A DNA stretch of 64,000 bases from Desulfonatronovibrio hydrogenovorans DSM 9292 (GCF_000686525.1 NZ_JMKT01000008.1:558001-622000); one strand, 5' to 3'. Counted from the first letter of the stretch, positions 54,255-62,134 are shown. Notes: generated by a model from the sequence alone, not told the origin. Numbers and translations: made by a program.

Positions 54255-55329
54255 TTCTTATCCAGTCATAAAAAAAGTTCTGGACAGCAAAAGAATCAAC
54301 CGGGAGGAGGCCCTTGAACTGGCCTTCAGTGCTTCCATCCATGACCTGGGGCAGGCTGCCCATGATGTCCGGACCCGTTTGTACGGGGATAAGGCCTTTT
54401 TCGTCTACAATCAGCATCTGAATTTCACCAATATCTGCGCCAATGCCTGCCGTTTCTGTGCTTTCAGCAAAAAAAACGGGCAAGAAGGAGCCTTCACCAT
54501 GAGCATCGCCCAGGTGGAGGACGCTGTCCGGTCCAGGATAACCGAGCCCATAGACGAGATCCATGTTGTGGGCGGGCTGAATCCTGAGCTGGAATATGGC
54601 TATTACCTGGACATGTTGAAGGCTGTGCGCAGACTGAGACCTGATGCCGGGATCAAGGCCTTTACAGCTGTGGAGATTGCATTTCTGGCTGACAAGTACG
54701 GGTATTCTGTTGAAAAGATCCTGGCTGATTTTGCCGGAGCAGGTCTGGACGCCCTTCCCGGGGGGGGAGCTGAGGTCTTTTCCCCGGAACTCAGGCAAAA
54801 GCTTTGTCCGGAAAAAGTTTCTGCCCAGAGGTGGCTGGATATCCACGAAACTGCTCATAAAATGTCCATACCCACCAATTGTACCCTGCTTTTTGGCCAT
54901 GTGGAGACCTGGGAGGACCGGATAGATCATCTTCTGGCCTTAAGGGAACTGCAGGACAGGACAGGCGGGTTTTTATGCTTTATTCCCCTTGCTTATCAGC
55001 CAGGGCACAATGATTTAAAGGCCACTGGTCCGGATGGAATTGATTTCTTCAAGATGACTGCTGTTTCCAGGATAGTCCTGGACAATATCCCTCATATCAA
55101 GGCCTACTGGGCTTTTTCCGGAATCAAGGCGGCCCAGCTTGGGCTGTGGTTCGGGGCTGATGATTTTGACGGGACCATTGTTGAAGAAAAAATCGGTCAT
55201 GCAGCCGGGGCAGACACCCCCAAGGGATTAACCATTGAACGGCTCAAGGCCTGTATCAAGGCGGCCGGGTTTGATCCGGGACAAAGGGATTCTTTTTTTC
55301 AAAGGCCCTTGCGGCTGAGAATATCCTGA
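54247..55329 (+). CDS. mqnE: Aminofutalosine synthase (futalosine menaquinone pathway)
   Basis: 360 residues from the ATG at 54247, which overlaps the sppA stop. Radical-SAM enzyme with the CxxxCxxC in NICANACRFCAFSKK, preceded by VYNQHLNFTN, then VGGLNPELEYGYY, LPGGGAEVF and CFIPLAYQPGHND. MqnE condenses the enolpyruvyl benzoate intermediate with an adenosyl radical. The other menaquinone genes are not in the window. Confidence 0.93.
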   Translation: MNSSYPVIKKVLDSKRINREEALELAFSASIHDLGQAAHDVRTRLYGDKAFFVYNQHLNFTNICANACRFCAFSKKNGQEGAFTMSIAQVEDAVRSRITEPIDEIHVVGGLNPELEYGYYLDMLKAVRRLRPDAGIKAFTAVEIAFLADKYGYSVEKILADFAGAGLDALPGGGAEVFSPELRQKLCPEKVSAQRWLDIHETAHKMSIPTNCTLLFGHVETWEDRIDHLLALRELQDRTGGFLCFIPLAYQPGHNDLKATGPDGIDFFKMTAVSRIVLDNIPHIKAYWAFSGIKAAQLGLWFGADDFDGTIVEEKIGHAAGADTPKGLTIERLKACIKAAGFDPGQRDSFFQRPLRLRIS

Positions 55330-55402
55330 GATCAGAGCAGGTAACGGCTGTGAATGTAACAGGATTTACCTGCCGGAGTTTTTTCTGAAACGCATCCAGG
55401 TC

Positions 55403-55432
55403 TTGACAAGATATGATTTTTTGGTTTTTAAT
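55403..55432 (+). promoter_or_regulatory. Sigma-70-type promoter of the 47-aa gene
   Basis: A perfect -35 TTGACA (55403-55408), an 18-base spacer and a near-consensus -10 TTTAAT (55427-55432). It lies 39 bases upstream of the ATG of the small membrane-protein gene. Confidence 0.7.
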
Positions 55433-55471
55433 TAGTGAAATATTTAACAACACATCTTTCAGGAGGCCGGT

Positions 55472-55615
55472 ATGCTTGTGGAGCTTTTAAGGGATATGTT
55501 CAGCAGCACCACCCAGGGGTATTTCGGAGTTACAGGAATTTATGTCTATTTCGTAGCCATAGTGGCTGCGGCTATTTATCGGATCAAGGAAGGCATGAAA
55601 GAGGGGCATCATTAA
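55472..55615 (+). CDS. 47-aa single-span membrane protein, unknown
   Basis: 47 residues, starting at MLVELLRDM after AGGAGG with 5-base spacing. One membrane helix (~17-36, with YVYFVAIVAAAIY) and a basic/His tail (RIKEGMKEGHH). The coding case rests on a perfect Shine-Dalgarno, an own promoter (55403-55432) and a strong terminator (55703-55746). I do not recognise a family; candidates would be a respiratory or transporter accessory peptide. Confidence 0.72.
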   Translation: MLVELLRDMFSSTTQGYFGVTGIYVYFVAIVAAAIYRIKEGMKEGHH

Positions 55616-55702
55616 TTTCCCAACCCCGTTCATCCGGACCTGAAATGCTGTCAGACTAAGCCGCACTTCCTGGTTCCAGATGCGCCTCCTTTTTATTGTT
55701 TA

Positions 55703-55746
55703 AAAGCCTGATCACCGGCCAGGGCCGGTGATCAGGCTTTTTTTGG
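55703..55746. terminator. Very strong intrinsic terminator
   Basis: Perfect 18-bp arms aaagcctgatcaccggcc-ag-ggccggtgatcaggcttt (55703-55740), with Ts continuing to 55745. It ends the 47-aa transcription unit. On the minus strand it is followed by a shorter T-run (CTTTTAAAC), so it may also stop the cupin transcript coming from the right. Confidence 0.93.
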
Positions 55747-55783
55747 TTTTTTTTAACGGTCCTGATCAGGGGGAGGAGCAGAC

Positions 55784-56122
55784 TTATTTCTGTTTAGCAG
55801 AGTATCTGTCTGGTTCATGGAAAAAGGTAATGTCTGCATAACCGGCATGAATCTTTCCGGAATGGAGCACTCCAGCCGGAATATGGTATATATCGCCGGT
55901 GGTGAAGGTCTTTTTTTGCCCGGCTATGGTCATATCGATACGTCCCTTGAGGACGAATCCGACCTGGGCTGCGTGACAGTGCTCAGGCAGGTCAGTATCC
56001 TCAGTAAATTCCATGAAAAGTATCTGGTGCTCTTTAGACTGGGACAGGTAGGCTTTGAGCCCGTTAATGGGTATGTCAGCCTGGGGAAGGTCTTTGATGG
56101 GATCTGGGAAAAATTTGCTCAT
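55784..56122 (-). CDS. Cupin-domain protein
   Basis: 112 residues from the ATG at 56122 (GGAGG ribosome site 6 bases upstream). Single small beta-barrel with the metal-binding pattern DLPEHCHAAQVGFVLKGRIDMTI and IYHIPAGVLHSGKIH. Function not assignable; often a sensor or a metal-dependent sugar/small-molecule enzyme. The gene upstream is phzF on the same strand. Confidence 0.8.
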   Translation of the reverse strand: MSKFFPDPIKDLPQADIPINGLKAYLSQSKEHQILFMEFTEDTDLPEHCHAAQVGFVLKGRIDMTIAGQKKTFTTGDIYHIPAGVLHSGKIHAGYADITFFHEPDRYSAKQK

Positions 56123-56176
56123 ATGGTCCTCCAAATATCCGGGCCTGACATGGATGCAGGGACCGGGCCAAGGGGA

Positions 56177-56971
56177 TTAATTGTCTGGCAGAAAAATTTC
56201 CCCCCGAAGATACAGGGCGGCCCGGCCTGATATCAGCACCCTTTGCCCTTTGTGTTGACAGAAAAGTTCGCCCCTGCGGTTTGAGATCTGCAAGGCGTGC
56301 AAAGAGGTTTTATTAAGTTTTTCAGCCCAGTACGGAACAAGTACACAATGGGCTGATCCGGTCACCGGGTCCTCGTTGATACCCACCCTGGGTCCGAAGA
56401 ACCTGGAGACAAAGTCGCACTTTTCACCCTGAGCCGTAATGATCACTCCCCGGCAATCAACCTGGCCCAGCAGTGCAAAGTCCGGACTGACCCGGCTCAC
56501 GGTCTGTTCGCTGTCCAAAACCACCAGCATATCCTCATCTGAACCGTATATTTCCAGGGGTTCAACCTCCAGGGCCTGGATCAGCCCTTTAGGCGGGGAC
56601 TGGCTGAAAATCGGAATAGCTGGAAAATCCATTTTCAGCAGATCTCCCTGCCTGGAAACGGACAGCAGGCCCCTGTGCCTGGTCTGAAAATGAACAGTAT
56701 CATCCGGATGATGATAAAAATTGAACAGAACAAAGGCGGTGGCCAGGGTGGCATGTCCGCACAGGGTCACTTCAATGGTCGGAGTGAACCACCTGAGCTC
56801 GAATATGTCCTCATTTTTTACGATAAAGGCGGTTTCAGACAGGTTGTTTTCCGCGGCAATATTCTGGAGGAGGTGATCATCAAGCCACTTGTCCAGGATG
56901 CAGACGGCTGCCGGATTGCCTGCAAAGACCCTGGAAGTAAAGGCATCAACCTGAAAAATGGGGATATTCAT
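56177..56971 (-). CDS. PhzF-family isomerase
   Basis: 264 residues, diaminopimelate-epimerase fold. MNIPIFQVDAFTSRVFAGNPAAVC and the catalytic Glu in ENNLSETAF, plus a C-terminal GPRVGINEDPVTGSAHCVL. Not a phenazine operon here, so a general isomerase is meant. AAGGAGC ribosome site. Confidence 0.87.
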   Translation of the reverse strand: MNIPIFQVDAFTSRVFAGNPAAVCILDKWLDDHLLQNIAAENNLSETAFIVKNEDIFELRWFTPTIEVTLCGHATLATAFVLFNFYHHPDDTVHFQTRHRGLLSVSRQGDLLKMDFPAIPIFSQSPPKGLIQALEVEPLEIYGSDEDMLVVLDSEQTVSRVSPDFALLGQVDCRGVIITAQGEKCDFVSRFFGPRVGINEDPVTGSAHCVLVPYWAEKLNKTSLHALQISNRRGELFCQHKGQRVLISGRAALYLRGEIFLPDN

Positions 56972-57123
56972 AAGGCAGCTCCTTTGGATGCTGAGGTGAT
57001 AAAATAGTGCCAGGCAATAATCAGGGTTAATGGATTTCAGTCAGCTTTTGTCCGGGACTGGTTGCAGTCTGAGGAGCTAAAAATTTGTTTTAATCTCAGA
57101 GCAGCAGGTAAAAATAAATAATA

Positions 57124-58311
57124 TCAGCCTGTTTTGGTCTCTGAAAATTCCTTAAGATCAGAATTAAGAATATATTCCAGCTCGTGGAAGTTTTCTTCTC
57201 TGGTCTCGGCAAACAGAAATCCGAATACCGGGTAGCAGCGATAATCGATTTTTCTGAGTTCCAATGGTTTTTCAAAGCCAGCCAGGACCTGGTCGTAGTT
57301 GAAGCTGGTGATGTTTTTTCCATCTATTCCGGTGGAGTTGTCCAGAACAATTATGCTGAACAGTTTGCCGTCCTTGTCCTGCAAGGCACTATCCCAGTCC
57401 GGCCTTTTCTGTTCATAATAGTAGAGATAAGGGTTAAACCCCCAGGCCTTGCAGGTCATGTCTGGTGTTGTGCACCAGCCTCCAAAGCGCAGGGGATTGA
57501 TTTCTATGGGCAGTATCTGGCCGTCCTGCTGCCGTCTGAGTTCCATATGGACCGGAAAGTTCTTTACCCCGGCAGCCTTGCCGATTTTTGAGGCGAATTC
57601 AGTGAATTCCCTGAGGTTGTTCTGTATAATATCCTTGGAGGTGGTGTAGACCCGGTCGCTGACATCAGCGTCCGAGGAAAAGATGTGCTTGAAGATTGAC
57701 AAGATAACAGGCTCGCCAGAAAAATCGTAATAGGCGTCAACAGCGAACTCCTCCCCCAAGATGCACTGCTCGATTACGAACCGGTCAGCATCCATGACCT
57801 CCCGGGGATAGATGCCCTGCACCATTTTCATCTCAGCCTGAATCGCTGCAAGGGTTTCCTGCCATTGCTGCCGGTCATCGACCCTGTGTACTCCCATGCT
57901 GAAAAATCCCAGGGCAGGCTTTATGATGCAAGGCACACAAAGTTCTTCTGTCTTGAAGTCTTTCAGGTCCTCAGCTGTAACTCCCTGAAAGTAAAAATCC
58001 GGGAATAAATGCCTGGTCAGCTCCCTGAACCCGAGCTTGTCCTTGAACTGGCTGATTTGCCGGGGCAGGGAGGTCTCATGAAGATACTTTGAGATCCAGC
58101 CCAGGGAATTTTCCGATGATGAGTAAACTGGCAGGCCGTTTGATTTTCTGGCCATTTCAACAGCTTCTTTTTCATCCACGATATTTGTTCCTGGCAAAAG
58201 GTCGAGTTCTTTTGCCGCTTTTGTGCCCACCACCGGAATCTGATGGTCTTTTAAAGTCTCTTTAAAGAAATCTGAAATATATGGTTTGTCTACGAAAAAC
58301 ATGAACAGCAA
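57124..58311 (-). CDS. ATP-grasp enzyme
   Basis: 395 residues. ATP-grasp fold with CVPCIIKPALGFFSMGVHRV (lysine and glycine loop, ~125-150), RFVIEQCILGEEFAVDAY and the metal-binding MELRRQQDG..PIEINPLRFGG (~260-285). It ligates a carboxylate to an amine or thiol; the substrate is unknown. The N-terminal region (~1-60) is a pre-ATP-grasp domain. PhzF and cupin genes lie downstream on the same strand (152-base gap), so they may be one unit. Confidence 0.82.
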   Translation of the reverse strand: MLFMFFVDKPYISDFFKETLKDHQIPVVGTKAAKELDLLPGTNIVDEKEAVEMARKSNGLPVYSSSENSLGWISKYLHETSLPRQISQFKDKLGFRELTRHLFPDFYFQGVTAEDLKDFKTEELCVPCIIKPALGFFSMGVHRVDDRQQWQETLAAIQAEMKMVQGIYPREVMDADRFVIEQCILGEEFAVDAYYDFSGEPVILSIFKHIFSSDADVSDRVYTTSKDIIQNNLREFTEFASKIGKAAGVKNFPVHMELRRQQDGQILPIEINPLRFGGWCTTPDMTCKAWGFNPYLYYYEQKRPDWDSALQDKDGKLFSIIVLDNSTGIDGKNITSFNYDQVLAGFEKPLELRKIDYRCYPVFGFLFAETREENFHELEYILNSDLKEFSETKTG

Positions 58312-58659
58312 TCCTTTTTACTTTTGTGTTTAGCAGGTATTATATTTATTGAATATTAATATTAAGATCAAGGTGATAAGGGTCGTTTTTTCCATTTGCC
58401 TGGCGCTGGGTTTTGTAGATCATTGATCCAGGCATAGATGATGATCTAGAAGCAGAGTCGTAGCGGAAGAAGAAGTGTGCTTTCATAAATATTCTGACAA
58501 GTTTACCAGGGGGGTATTGGCAAGTTATGTTGTGGAGAGCAGTCAGGGGATACTTTCCTCAGCAAAGAACCTGCTTAATGGAACTATCCTGTATGTGATT
58601 TTAGTCATGAGTAGAGTCAGAAACAGTCTAAAATATTTTGGGACATTTTCTGCCCTGAA
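58312..58659. other. Intergenic region with repeat copy A
   Basis: 348 bases with no supportable gene; AT-rich at 58320-58380. The right half is copy A of a diverged direct repeat (58480-58637). An open frame on the plus strand (58475-58729) coincides with the repeat and overlaps the YgjP gene, and it has no other support. Confidence 0.6.
58480..58637 (+). repeat. Diverged direct repeat, copy A
   Basis: About 158 bases matching 61061-61219 in the same orientation, including the shared cores ttggcaagttatgttgt and gcaaagaacctgcttaatgg. The two copies differ at scattered positions and at a few short gaps. In both copies the minus strand reads a C-terminus ending VPLSRFFAEES(I/V)P-stop. Confidence 0.8.
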
Positions 58660-59394
58660 TCAAGGAGTTGATCCGGACCGACCCGGAAAACCCTTGTACC
58701 CGGCAGGGGTAGCCAGCATCCTTCTGTAGTCCGGCCATCCAGGCAAAAACTTATCCATCAGAGCCTTGAACCGGCCATTATGACTCGGCTCCAGCAGGTG
58801 GGCCAGTTCATGGACAACAACGTATTCCAGACATTCCAGGGGTTGTTCGGCCAGGTTGGTGTTCAGCCTGATGGTCCTTTTACGGGTGTTGCAGCTTCCC
58901 CACCTGGTCTTCATGCGCCTGATAAATAGTTTTTCCACTTCAACGCCCATGACTTTTTCCCATTTTCTGATCAAGCCAGGGGCTGCCTGTCTGATTTGAT
59001 CCCTGTACCACTTTTCCACCACTGCCCGTCTTTTGTCCCGATCAGCTCCTGAGCGTATTTTCAGCACCATCCGGTCATGCTCAAGCATGACCCCTGAAGC
59101 TTTCTCACTGCTTTGCAGGGTCAGGAGATAGGGTTTCCCCCAGACATAATGAATTTCCCCTGCCAGATATTCACAGCAAGCTGAATTGTTCCGGGCCTGG
59201 ATCATGCCTGTCTGTTTTCTGATCCAGCCCAGCCTGGCCTGGATAAAGTCTCTGACTTCAGTTGTCTTCAGATGCTTTGGTGCGGAGACCTGGACTCTGC
59301 CGTCCGGAGATTTCACCCTCAGATAGACGTGTTTGATTTTCTTAAACCTTACGTCCACCTTTATATCATCAACGCCTATCAGCACTCCCGGCAT
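58660..59394 (-). CDS. YgjP/SprT-like zinc metallopeptidase
   Basis: 244 residues, DUF45/M48-like family. The zinc motif VVVHELAHLLEPSHNGRF gives HExxH-type HELAH and a third His; RMKTRWGSCNTRKRTIRLN is the family core. The N-terminal half is an immunoglobulin-like/beta part with RLGWIRKQTG. Genes of this family often travel with restriction-modification or mobile regions, but none is adjacent here. Weak ribosome site. Confidence 0.87.
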   Translation of the reverse strand: MPGVLIGVDDIKVDVRFKKIKHVYLRVKSPDGRVQVSAPKHLKTTEVRDFIQARLGWIRKQTGMIQARNNSACCEYLAGEIHYVWGKPYLLTLQSSEKASGVMLEHDRMVLKIRSGADRDKRRAVVEKWYRDQIRQAAPGLIRKWEKVMGVEVEKLFIRRMKTRWGSCNTRKRTIRLNTNLAEQPLECLEYVVVHELAHLLEPSHNGRFKALMDKFLPGWPDYRRMLATPAGYKGFPGRSGSTP

Positions 59395-59718
59395 GAGAAG
59401 TTATTTCCTGTCCCAGGCGGATTTGGCATGGTTTTCAAGTAGTCTTCCTCGTTTCTGTTCACCACATTTCTCTACTTTCAGATAAAGCCTGCATCCTGAT
59501 TTGTTTTCGCCATTGCTGCTTGTTTGACCAGCCATGAGCCCGTTAGTCAAAATCATGGACAAGAAAAACCTCAGGGCTACTTGAATAAATTAATGGTTTT
59601 GACTTACGGGCTCATGCTGGGAGTTTGCAGCAACTGAAAACAAATCAGGATGCAGGCTTACATCGCAGCATGGTGAATAGTTACCCTTCCTCTTCAAAAA
59701 GCTTGCCTGTGTAAAGTG
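59395..59718. other. Intergenic region holding a large inverted repeat
   Basis: 324 bases between the YgjP start and the stop of the AAA-ATPase gene. No gene is seen. Most of it is the inverted-repeat element at 59458-59677. Confidence 0.7.
59458..59677. mobile_element. 220-bp imperfect inverted-repeat element
   Basis: Two arms of roughly 90 bases face each other around a 37-base centre. They contain a perfect 24-base match (aagcctgcatcctgatttg... at 59486-59509 against 59638-59661) and an inner 23-base match with three mismatches (59534-59556 against 59593-59615, atgagcccgt...gtcaaaa). It could be a MITE-like element, an mRNA hairpin or a terminator-type palindrome. No target-site duplication was found by eye. 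Confidence 0.65.
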
Positions 59719-60879
59719 TCATCGCCCGCGAAAAAGGGCTGCTACTGGTATCAGACGGACATCTTCCACGGTTTGGTATTCTTCTCCAAGATAGAACAGA
59801 AACCGTTTTACCTTCAGATTTTTTTTCGGTTTAAAGTTCATCAGGCTGGTAATGTCGCTTCTTCCTGGATGCCTGGTGGATTTGACCTCAATTGCGTACA
59901 AACAGTCCCTGGTTTCAAAGATCAGGTCGATTTCGTGCCCTGAAGCGCTTTTGTAGTAGCAGAATTCGTCAGTGGAAATAAATCCCAGCTTGCGACGCTT
60001 TTCCAGTTCGGAAATGACGAAGTTTTCCAGAAGGGCGCCCGGCCCGGCCTGCGTCCTGAGACTGAAGATGATGCCGTTATCTGCAAAATATGTTTTGGTT
60101 GCTTTAATATAACGCTTTGCAGGCCCGAAATTGTATCCCCTCAATTGAAAGGTCAGCTGGGCCTGGTTCAGGGAGTTCAGATATTTTTTCGCGGTTGGAT
60201 GGCTGACTCCGGATTCCCTGGCAAAATTGGACACTTCAAGGTGGGATCCAAGGCAGTGGACCAGGTTGTGCAGAATCCCCAGCAGACCCTCAAGGTTTTC
60301 AATGTTGGACAGCTGCATGAGATCCCTGGTGAAGTAAGTATTCTTGTAGCGGATCAGTATCTTTGCCTTCCCATCTTCATTCTTCTGTTCAGCCACTTCC
60401 GGAAATCCGCCGAAGGTTACGGCCTGATCCAGCATTCTTGCCCCCTGCCTGAGCTGAACATGGTTTGCTTCTTCAATGAAAACATTATGGGTTGGGCGAC
60501 CCAGTTCCTCCCCCCAGCAAAGTGCAGGCAAAGACAGAATTTCAATCCTTCCGGCCATGGTGTCTGCTGCAGCATCCAGCAGCCCGATTGAACTGGAGCT
60601 GGTCATAAAAACTTTTGCATCCCTCTGATCAATGGCATGCTTGACCGCAATGGTCAGCCTGGGGGCGCGCTGAATTTCATCTATTATGCAGGAATTACCC
60701 AGGTCCTGGACAAAACCTTTTGGATCGCGTTCAGCCCAGTCCAGATAATCCAGGTCATCCAGGGTGGTGTAGTTGAAATCAGGGAACAATCCCCTGAGAA
60801 GGGTTGTCTTGCCAGACCGGCGGGGGCCGATGAGCAGACAGCTTTTGTCTGAAGGAATGGTCATCCATCTTGAAAACAT
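59719..60879 (-). CDS. AAA ATPase with DUF4143 domain
   Basis: 386 residues. Walker A LLIGPRRSGKTTLLRG (~17-32), Walker B-like CIIDEIQRAPRL (~64), and the C-terminal DUF4143 part with GHEIDLIFETRDCLYAIEVKS, a PD-(D/E)xK nuclease-like pattern (ExD...ExK). Such AAA_14 proteins are common in mobile regions. The predicted promoter puts the transcription start at the ATG (leaderless). Role unknown. Confidence 0.85.
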   Translation of the reverse strand: MFSRWMTIPSDKSCLLIGPRRSGKTTLLRGLFPDFNYTTLDDLDYLDWAERDPKGFVQDLGNSCIIDEIQRAPRLTIAVKHAIDQRDAKVFMTSSSSIGLLDAAADTMAGRIEILSLPALCWGEELGRPTHNVFIEEANHVQLRQGARMLDQAVTFGGFPEVAEQKNEDGKAKILIRYKNTYFTRDLMQLSNIENLEGLLGILHNLVHCLGSHLEVSNFARESGVSHPTAKKYLNSLNQAQLTFQLRGYNFGPAKRYIKATKTYFADNGIIFSLRTQAGPGALLENFVISELEKRRKLGFISTDEFCYYKSASGHEIDLIFETRDCLYAIEVKSTRHPGRSDITSLMNFKPKKNLKVKRFLFYLGEEYQTVEDVRLIPVAALFRGR

Positions 60880-60885
60880 AGATTT

Positions 60886-60932
60886 AAGATAGCCTGGATA
60901 TTTTAAAAGTCAAGTTTAAAAATATCCAGGCT
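60886..60932 (-). promoter_or_regulatory. Promoter with inverted-repeat operator of the ATPase gene
   Basis: On the minus strand TTGACT (60913-60908), a 16-base spacer and TATCTT (60891-60886), six bases before the ATG at 60879. A perfect 14-bp inverted repeat agcctggatatttt/aaaatatccaggct (60891-60904 and 60919-60932) flanks the -35. The layout suggests a repressor site. Confidence 0.55.
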
Positions 60933-61060
60933 GAATTGAAACTTAAGCTGATAATCCAGAATGCCTCTATCCATTAGTCACATAATGTCCGATTATTTCT
61001 CATCTTTGCTCAGCCTTGCCTGGGTCCGACCTAATAAAGAAACTCAAAAACCTGCAGAAG

Positions 61061-61219
61061 CTTTCTTAAATATTCCGGCAAGCTTGTTTACTATGGCTAT
61101 TGGCAAGTTATGTTGTAAGAACCAGTCAGGGAACACTTTCTTCCGCAAAGAACCTGCTTAATGGAACTGTCCTGAATTTGATTTTAATCATGAGTAAAGC
61201 CAGAAACAGTCCAAAATAC
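61061..61219 (+). repeat. Diverged direct repeat, copy B
   Basis: Same orientation as copy A, 2.4 kb to the right. Between the copies lie the YgjP peptidase, the 220-bp palindromic element and the AAA ATPase. Confidence 0.8.
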
Positions 61220-61405
61220 TCATGCAAGCTTTTGCTGATAAGCTCAACAGGAGTCTGTCCCATATTTCTTATTGGACAGCATCTGTACTAAAAAATGAAG
61301 CCTCTGACCGGAAAAACTGATTTTTCCGCTTGAAACAGTTGATTTTATTGAGTCAGTACGTCAATTTTTAAATTGTTTTGGACAGCAGTGACATGACCTC
61401 AAGAA

Positions 61406-61467
61406 ACACAACGGCGGGCATTCAGCAGCCGCGGCTGTTTGCGGTCTGCTGAATGCCCTTGTTCGCC
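61406..61467 (-). other. attC-like hairpin after hicB
   Basis: On the minus strand: GGCGAAC (61467-61461), then an imperfect hairpin with arms gggcattcagcag/ctgctgaatgccc, then GTTGTGT (61412-61406). The 62-base length and the AAC...GTT frame match a short integron attC. GGCGAAC is the exact complement of GTTCGCC at the other end of the hicAB unit (62141-62135), as expected for a cassette boundary. The core does not fully fit GTTRRRY. Confidence 0.5.
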
Positions 61468-61476
61468 GATTTGATT

Positions 61477-61878
61477 TTATTGATGTGATGACATGTATTC
61501 AGTAACGGCTTGACTCAAAAGCCCTGAACGTGTTTCTCCATGCTTTTTGGCAAAAGAATCTACAGAATTCAATAACCTTTCCGGCATGGTGATATTGATT
61601 CTTTTTGATTTAAGGGACAATTTACTTAGATCGACGTCAACGATTGCCCAGATACCGTTTTGAAATTCTTTTTTGTTTTTATGCTTTTCAATGATGGTGG
61701 CAACTGGGATAGGCTCAGAATCAAGTAGAATACCCTCGATATGGCATTCTGCCGCTTCTTGGGCATTTGCTAAAGCCTCTTCAATTGTGTCACCTGCAGA
61801 AAAACAGCCCGGTAAGTCAGGAAAAGTAACACCATAATCTGAATTTTTGTCTTTATGGATTACAACTGGGAATTTCAT
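61477..61878 (-). CDS. hicB: HicB-type antitoxin
   Basis: 133 residues from the ATG at 61878 (GGAGGTAAAACT ribosome site); a longer frame runs back through hicA and is not used. N-terminal partially degraded RNase-H-like domain (YGVTFPDLPGCFSAGDTIEEALANAQEA), then a C-terminal ribbon-helix-helix-type segment (INITMPERLLNSVDSF). It binds HicA and, by its DNA-binding end, the hicAB operator. Four bases separate it from hicA. Confidence 0.88.
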   Translation of the reverse strand: MKFPVVIHKDKNSDYGVTFPDLPGCFSAGDTIEEALANAQEAAECHIEGILLDSEPIPVATIIEKHKNKKEFQNGIWAIVDVDLSKLSLKSKRINITMPERLLNSVDSFAKKHGETRSGLLSQAVTEYMSSHQ

Positions 61879-61882
61879 AGTT

Positions 61883-62071
61883 TTACCTCCATTGCCAACC
61901 AGCCTGTCGGTAAATATTTCGAAGGGTCCCAACAGGAAGGTCTTTCCTGGGGTGGGGAACAGTGACCTTACCCGGCCTTTCCGGATGTTTAAACTGATGA
62001 TGGTCTCCCTTTGTATGATGGAGAACCCAGCCGTCACTTTTGAGCCTTTGTATTACCTCCCCACTTTTCAT
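61883..62071 (-). CDS. hicA: HicA-type mRNA interferase toxin
   Basis: 62 residues from MKSGEVIQRLKSDGW (ATG at 62071); the seven residues upstream of it in frame (from 62092) are outside the promoter-defined transcript. dsRBD-like fold with the catalytic His in KGDHHQFKHP and the family end HPRKDLPVGTLRNIYRQAG. It cleaves mRNA when free of HicB. Confidence 0.9.
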   Translation of the reverse strand: MKSGEVIQRLKSDGWVLHHTKGDHHQFKHPERPGKVTVPHPRKDLPVGTLRNIYRQAGWQWR

Positions 62072-62074
62072 GAT

Positions 62075-62108
62075 GTGTATTATACACACCAAATTGGCTG
62101 CTTGTCAA
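62075..62108 (-). promoter_or_regulatory. hicAB promoter with palindromic operator
   Basis: Minus strand TTGACA (62108-62103), an 18-base spacer and TATAAT (62084-62079), both perfect hexamers. The 13-base near-palindrome gtgtattatacac (62075-62087) covers the -10, a fitting HicB operator. The -10 ends seven bases before the hicA ATG, so the mRNA should be leaderless. Confidence 0.85.
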
Positions 62109-62134
62109 TAATTTAATAGGACATATCGTATTAT

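Larger units (their letters stand above)
60880..61405. other. Non-coding stretch left of the hicAB unit
   Basis: Gene-free stretch up to the attC-like hairpin. It contains the ATPase promoter and operator (60886-60932) and repeat copy B (61061-61219). A 63-codon plus-strand frame (61100-61291) is only the repeat read through. No gene is seen. Confidence 0.6.

Noticed and set aside
58475-58729. 84-codon plus-strand frame over repeat copy A
   Set aside because: It overlaps the YgjP gene end and its content follows the DNA repeat (a similar frame occurs in copy B). No ribosome site.
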